Shown here in pieces: positions 61,501 to 64,000 of a stretch of DNA of 64,000 nucleotides. This DNA comes from Zerene cesonia (lineage: Eukaryota; Arthropoda; Insecta; Lepidoptera; Pieridae), in assembly GCF_012273895.1 (NCBI RefSeq), contig NC_052110.1, forward strand, positions 4,526,001-4,590,000. Reading direction: 5' to 3'. The translations under genes were made by a program, and so were the position numbers. Within the stretch, counting starts at the first letter, position 1. Each line of letters starts with the position of its first letter. Below the pieces are notes generated by a model. It made no database searches. It saw only the letters and a program-made list of their open reading frames with translations, and had not been told where the DNA came from.

Positions 61501-63820
61501 TATATAAATAGAAACAATATGAAATAAAGTTACGTTCAAGGTCTCTAAATAACATTTTAAATTGTTATATAATGACTGTTTCATGCCAACAGATTATAAA
61601 GTGCTTATAGTATGTCGTCGTCGCCTTCTGCAAGACAAGCTCAAAAATGTTAAAAATAAGTCAATTACATATACAGATGATTTCAACTAAATTTCGACGA
61701 TATTGACGACGAATCTACAGAAATCATAGAGATAATTATACAAATTTACATTCTCAGATTCCAATGTATCTGTTTTATGTCACTTTTGATTTAACCATCA
61801 CTGGAAAACTTTTTTTATATATAACAACCACTTGCAAATGAAGATAAATTTATTATCCTGTTGAGAAGCAAACATGTATCCAAACATTCAATTAAAAAAC
61901 CTTTTTATGTTAACATATTCAAGGATCACCTATAGCAAACATTCCAGTTTCTTTTAAACGAGCAACAATGAAGACTGCTGCTGTATATATGGGTGAAATG
62001 TCATATTGACAGTTCAAAGTAAATATAAAGTGTAAACATAATATAAATTAATCTTACTTTGTGCATCATGAATCGACTTCATAAAAAGGAGAACATTATC
62101 AATTCGACTTAATTTAACTTTGTTACCTTTTTGGCTTGGATTTTGATAATCGTTTTTTTATTTGAAATATAATGCCTCCCGTATCGTCCCATGAAATTTA
62201 GTCTAGTTTTACAATATAAAAGTTGTACAAAATGCCAGTTTAAATGCGGCAGAACAACGTAACTAACAAAGAAAACACCCTACAGCCACAATCCACTGTT
62301 ACAATAATGTAAAACCTACTAAATAAAAATTTATTACTATTACATATTTTATATTTTAAGTTTCTACTGAAAATTTATTTAACGTAAACTCATGAAAAAA
62401 GAATACGCAATGGCTACCGGACAAGCAAATATAAAAAAAACACGAACATATGTTATCACATAAAATATATATTAAAGTAAATAATTCTTAGTTATAACAA
62501 TTTCCAGTGTATAATGGCGCATGCAGTATTCCTTTCACAAGAGGAGCAGAGGTTGTTTGCTAAAAAGGGGGTATCCGTCGCACATTGTCCCGCTTCTAAC
62601 ACAAGATTGAGATCCGGCTTGTGTCCCGTTAGACAACTTTTAAATAACAATGTCAATGTTGGACTTGGCACTGGTATATTTATGTACATTTTGCTTTAAC
62701 TTTTGAATACACGAGTGCAATTTTAAATGCATTAACGCTTTTTAAGCCAAGCATGTTAAGGGCACATGCACGCTTGATAACGGCAAAGGACGATTGCCTT
62801 TGTACTGTTTTCTTATCCCTTCTTTATTTATTTGCACTTCTGTTTATCTTTTTAATTGTATATTTTATGATGATCATAAATAACAAATTGTTTAATACTA
62901 ATTAGCTTCAATGTGTTCCTTATCTCACTTAAATTGATATGATTTCCTTTTCGTGTTTTTTGTGGAGGTTTAATAAACATAATATAACCTAAAGGCATAA
63001 AAGTCATGCCAAGGATTATACAAGGGACACAAAAGCTATTAATTTTAACACCTGTCCTTATTTTTGGAGTCCTTAATGCTTCAATCCTGTCCTAAATATT
63101 TTGTATCCAAGTTCCAGTTTATTGTAGTTAAATCTAGATGGCGTTTGTCTACCAGTGGGATTAATTCCTACCCTCGTATAATAATAAAATGTTTGCAGAT
63201 GTGTCAGGTGGTGATAGCTCGAATATATTGGACGCAATAAGGCGCGCAGTGGATGTGTCTACTCATCTCGACTTGCAGGGAAATGGCGGGAACGCCCTCG
63301 ATTGGAAGGAAGGTTTTTTCTTGGCGACACTAGGTGGCGCTATTGGTAAGTTAGTAAGACTAGATATAGCATGCATAAATAGTTAAAGACTGAAGTCATT
63401 ACAAATTAGGTCATTTCCAAATATTCATTACAAATTATTGGTCGTTCGTATATGCTTGAAAGCTTGCTCTCAATTTTTCTACTCAGTAGAATTTTGTCAC
63501 TAAAAAGTTACTCATTTAATAGACAATTAGGCATATAACGGGATCGTTTTTCAATTCAGTATCCTAACCCCATAAAAAATATGCATAATGTTATTTCAGC
63601 TTTAAATCTCGACGACAAAATCGGGAACTTTGCTATAGGCAAAGAGTTTGACGCTCTCGTCATTGACGTGTTTCAAGGCCAAGTGGACGACTACGGGTAT
63701 CCAGTAGCAACTAACGAAGAGCACATTATGCACCTCTTACAAAGATTCCTTTATATAGGGGACGATAGGAACATAGTACAAGTTTACGTTAAGGGAAATA
63801 TTGTGAAAGATATTCAGTGA
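58560..63820 (+). CDS. Gda: Guanine deaminase family enzyme (guanine or dihydropterin deaminase), 442 aa
   Basis: Eight exons join in phase: 58560-58658, 58733-58993, 59289-59507, 60585-60692, 61242-61349, 62508-62673, 63199-63345, 63600-63820. This is an amidohydrolase with all zinc ligands: His74 and His76 (PGFIDCHTHA), His231 (SHVSEN), His270 (CIMAHA) and Asp321 (GLGTDVSGG, split by an intron). Spacing between the last ligands equals that of mammalian guanine deaminase. NGTTTACYFG, VTPRFAVSC, VAHCPASNTRL, ATLGGAIG and IGNFAIGKEFDAL.ID are further family signatures. The enzyme removes ammonia from guanine to give xanthine in the cytosol; the fly member of the family deaminates 7,8-dihydropterin in eye-pigment synthesis, so either substrate is possible. 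Length is close to the mammalian 454 aa. The start has A at -3. Confidence 0.94.
59531..60087. mobile_element. 557-bp non-autonomous DNA transposon (TA target duplication) in deaminase intron 3
   Basis: The left end GTAGGGGAGCCCGAGA and right end TCTTGGGCTCCCCTAC are inverted repeats with one mismatch. Similarity continues inward to ATTTACTCGAGC, giving about 40 bp of imperfect TIR. Flanking TA dinucleotides at 59,529-59,530 and 60,088-60,089 fit a Tc1/mariner-type target duplication. CTCGAGCGCGTCAGAT recurs internally (about 59,836) and in reverse at the right end. There is no ORF. Confidence 0.8.
60753..60987 (+). mobile_element. Helitron-like element (GCGAAAGTAACTCTGTCTG subfamily) in deaminase intron 4
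   Basis: A 235-bp copy starting A/TCCCTACTAATATTATAAA and ending GGAAAGCTAG/T. It carries CACGCCTAAACCACTGAACC and the hairpin block CGCAGGCGAAGCCGCGGGCG. It is about 10 bp longer than the sister copy at 46,619 because of an expanded CTGT run. Confidence 0.85.
60785..60808 (+). repeat. (CTGT)6 microsatellite inside the Helitron copy
   Basis: Six exact CTGT units between AACT and TACGC. The sister copy at 46,619 has three units at the same place. Confidence 0.9.
62130..62225 (+). repeat. Fragment of the dispersed repeat also at 33,781 and 45,955, in deaminase intron 5
   Basis: TTGGATTTTGATAATCG, then TTTTTTTATTTGAAATATAA, TGCCTCCCGTATCGTCCCAT and GAAATTTAGTCTAGTTTT follow the same order as the other copies. 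Confidence 0.5.
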
Positions 63821-63973
63821 TTCATTGTGATAATTTTGATATATAGCATTTTACCAGGGATAACATTTATTAATTAGGTATAGAGAATTGATTTATTAGC
63901 GAAATATAGTACATTCCAGTGAGCAATTTATTTTTACAAATATACCATGTGTATTTTTATATTTACCATTATG

Positions 63974-63979
63974 AATAAA
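63974..63979 (+). terminator. Polyadenylation signal of the deaminase gene
   Basis: AATAAA about 153 bp after the TGA stop, in ATTATGAATAAATAG. Confidence 0.6.
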
Positions 63980-64000
63980 TAGTTAATTTCATTTTATGGG

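Noticed and set aside
1..64000. tRNA, rRNA, CRISPR array, bacterial operon or integrated virus
   Set aside because: Scanned by eye: no cloverleaf with A/B boxes, no rRNA core motifs, no regularly spaced direct repeats and no viral gene cluster were found. A dedicated tRNA scan would be more sensitive.

Overview
The window is nuclear DNA of an insect, almost certainly a moth or butterfly (Lepidoptera). The DNA is AT-rich, the genes are split by GT-AG introns, and the spacers and introns carry many copies of the Helitron-like family typical of Lepidoptera: they begin TC.ACTAATATTATAAATGCG, carry a CGCGG..CCGCG hairpin, and end CTAG before a T. Gene models were built by hand by joining exons whose splice sites, reading phase and protein family all agree. 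No tRNA, rRNA, CRISPR or bacterial-type feature was seen.

Layout. (1) Positions 1-13,900 hold the 5' part of a minus-strand semaphorin gene, most like class 5. It has a signal-peptide exon at 4000-4121, the start of the Sema domain at 454-556 and a non-coding first exon ending at 13,462; the rest lies left of the window. Its introns are about 3.4 and 9.3 kb and full of decayed transposons. (2) Positions 13,930-35,870 are a gene-poor stretch with Helitron copies, one SINE-like element and a few weak exon candidates. (3) 37,273-43,440 (+) is a complete eight-exon clip-domain trypsin-like serine protease of 388 aa. (4) 44,115-50,226 (-) is a complete eight-exon PLP-dependent acidic amino acid decarboxylase (cysteine sulfinate/aspartate/GADL1 type) of 482 aa, convergent with the protease. 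(5) 52,187-57,962 (+) is a soluble adenylyl cyclase (ADCY10-like) of 1794 aa, with 88% of its coding sequence in a single 4.7-kb exon. (6) 58,560-63,820 (+) is a complete eight-exon guanine deaminase (442 aa), the family that includes the fly dihydropterin deaminase.

How the genes relate. They are neighbours rather than an operon and belong to different processes: axon guidance, an extracellular proteolytic cascade, beta-alanine or hypotaurine synthesis, bicarbonate-sensitive cAMP signalling, and purine/pterin catabolism. The decarboxylase and the cyclase are divergent, about 2 kb apart. The cyclase and the deaminase are tandem, with about 600 bp between coding regions. The most informative structures are a Helitron nested inside an older Helitron whose 5' end lies 7 bp inside a decarboxylase intron, a 557-bp TIR element with a TA target duplication in the deaminase gene, and the giant cyclase exon. 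Nothing seen demands a wholly new biological system.
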